Shown here in pieces: positions 63,473-64,000 of a stretch of DNA of 64,000 nucleotides. Both the position numbers and the translations under genes were made by a program. Within the stretch, counting starts at the first letter, position 1. Each line of letters opens with the position of its first letter. A model generated the notes under the pieces. The model searched no databases. It had not been told where the DNA came from and saw nothing but the letters and a program-made list of their open reading frames with translations. The DNA is from Agreia sp. Leaf210 (GTDB taxonomy: Bacteria > Actinomycetota > Actinomycetes > Actinomycetales > Microbacteriaceae): NCBI RefSeq assembly GCF_001421485.1, contig NZ_LMKK01000003.1:1-64000 (forward strand), in the 5' to 3' direction.

Positions 63473-64000
63473 TCACTGGGCGTAGTCGATGGGCGATTCC
63501 CGGTGGGCATTCCACAGCCGCTCCAACTTGAGCGCGAGGTGGAGGCTGCTCCGCGCGGATCCATCGTGGAGCGCGTCGCGAACCGCCTCTGGTGCCTTGT
63601 CCAACCGGTAGTACAGGGTCGTGCGGTGGATGTGCAGTCGTGCGCACGCGTCGGAGATCCTGCCGGCGACGTCGAGATAGACCTCGACCGTCTCGCGGTA
63701 GATCGAGTTCACCGGTTCGAGCAGCACGTCGGCGGCGGGTGAGATGTCTCGCACCCGAACGGATCCCGGGGCGATGCGGCTCAGCATGATCCACGGGCCG
63801 AGCTGGTTGTGCCAGCCCATGTCTCCGAGCTCGGGCAGCGCGGCGAGGATGCCGGCGGCGCGGTGGGCCCGCTCGGCCACGGGTGCGAGGTCGTAGTCGG
63901 TGTGCTCGATGAGAGCTGCGCCGATGCCGAGCACACGCAGTTCGAAGCGGCTCGCGAACTCGCGGATCCGCTCGTCGAACGTCGTCGACTCGGGGCGTGC
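63473..64000 (-). CDS. PucR/CdaR-type regulator, 3' part
   Basis: The C-terminal 175 residues of a regulator whose start lies beyond the window. The last 65 residues form a PucR-type HTH: YRETVEVYLDVAGRISDACA, then LHIHRTTLYYRLDKA and LHLALKLERLW. The preceding GGDEF-like/intermediate domain of CdaR proteins is partly visible. The family senses nitrogen or sugar-acid metabolites and often activates catabolic genes. Its target is unknown here. Confidence 0.85.
   Translation of the reverse strand, partial: ARPESTTFDERIREFASRFELRVLGIGAALIEHTDYDLAPVAERAHRAAGILAALPELGDMGWHNQLGPWIMLSRIAPGSVRVRDISPAADVLLEPVNSIYRETVEVYLDVAGRISDACARLHIHRTTLYYRLDKAPEAVRDALHDGSARSSLHLALKLERLWNAHRESPIDYAQ

Overview
This is a gene-dense stretch of high-GC actinobacterial chromosome, most likely from the family Microbacteriaceae (inference). 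The signs are the many GTG and TTG starts, a mycoredoxin in place of a classical glutaredoxin, the gene order mfd-mazG ... eno-ftsB-DUF501-subtilase, a CTC-type L25 protein, and a LAATG-type cell-wall sorting signal. There is no rRNA, CRISPR array, integrase, transposase or phage module. One tRNA gene is present.

Layout. 1-1.5 kb: a broken HNH-endonuclease gene carrying two frameshifting tandem duplications, converging on a LysM lipoprotein. 1.6-4.7 kb: glmU, prs, a mycoredoxin and a small membrane protein. 4.8-9.2 kb: an amidohydrolase with a polar amino-acid-type ABC importer, closed by a strong terminator. 9.3-18.9 kb: a sugar-acid locus. gnd and a 3-hydroxyisobutyrate-dehydrogenase-like gene run leftward; a 2-hydroxyacid dehydrogenase, an IclR regulator, an MHS-type transporter, an SDR, an FAH-family enzyme and an idonate-5-dehydrogenase-like gene run rightward. 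Similar GTTCA/TGAAC dyads lie at the divergent promoter and ahead of the transporter. 17.9-20.8 kb: LysR/EamA pair and an unknown membrane protein.

20.8-36.6 kb is largely housekeeping: rplY (with a possible structured leader), pth (apparently a CTG start), mfd, mazG, hisS, eno, ftsB, DUF501, a membrane-anchored subtilisin-like protease and a type II NADH dehydrogenase. A MarR-MFS-MarR drug-efflux unit is set into it. 36.6-44.7 kb: an alpha/beta hydrolase, an amylosucrase-like GH13 enzyme, and an opposing operon of LacI regulator, binding protein, two permeases and a GH130 enzyme, preceded by a perfect 14-bp operator palindrome. This operon probably imports and cleaves mannosides. 44.8 kb: a 74-nt tRNA with anticodon UAA but a short variable arm. 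45.1-49.2 kb: an MFS exporter and the acetoin genes alsS-alsD.

49.3-58.1 kb is the most coherent accessory system, a fructan-use locus. A secreted, wall-anchored GH32 levanase would release fructose, a three-gene ABC importer would take it in and a PfkB kinase would phosphorylate it. A small ABM-fold protein of unknown role sits in the import operon. A divergent LacI gene lies between importer and levanase, and nearly identical operator-like palindromes (GACATCGWTGTC core) sit just downstream of both predicted promoters. The levanase contains a nested pair of accessory modules.

58.2-64 kb is a mixed accessory block: a DHFR-fold protein, a divergent methyltransferase/XRE-cupin pair that may be translated from leaderless mRNAs, an EamA-YqjF-NUC1 nuclease operon, a stand-alone MmyB-type ligand-binding domain without its DNA-binding part, and the 3' end of a PucR-type regulator cut by the window edge.
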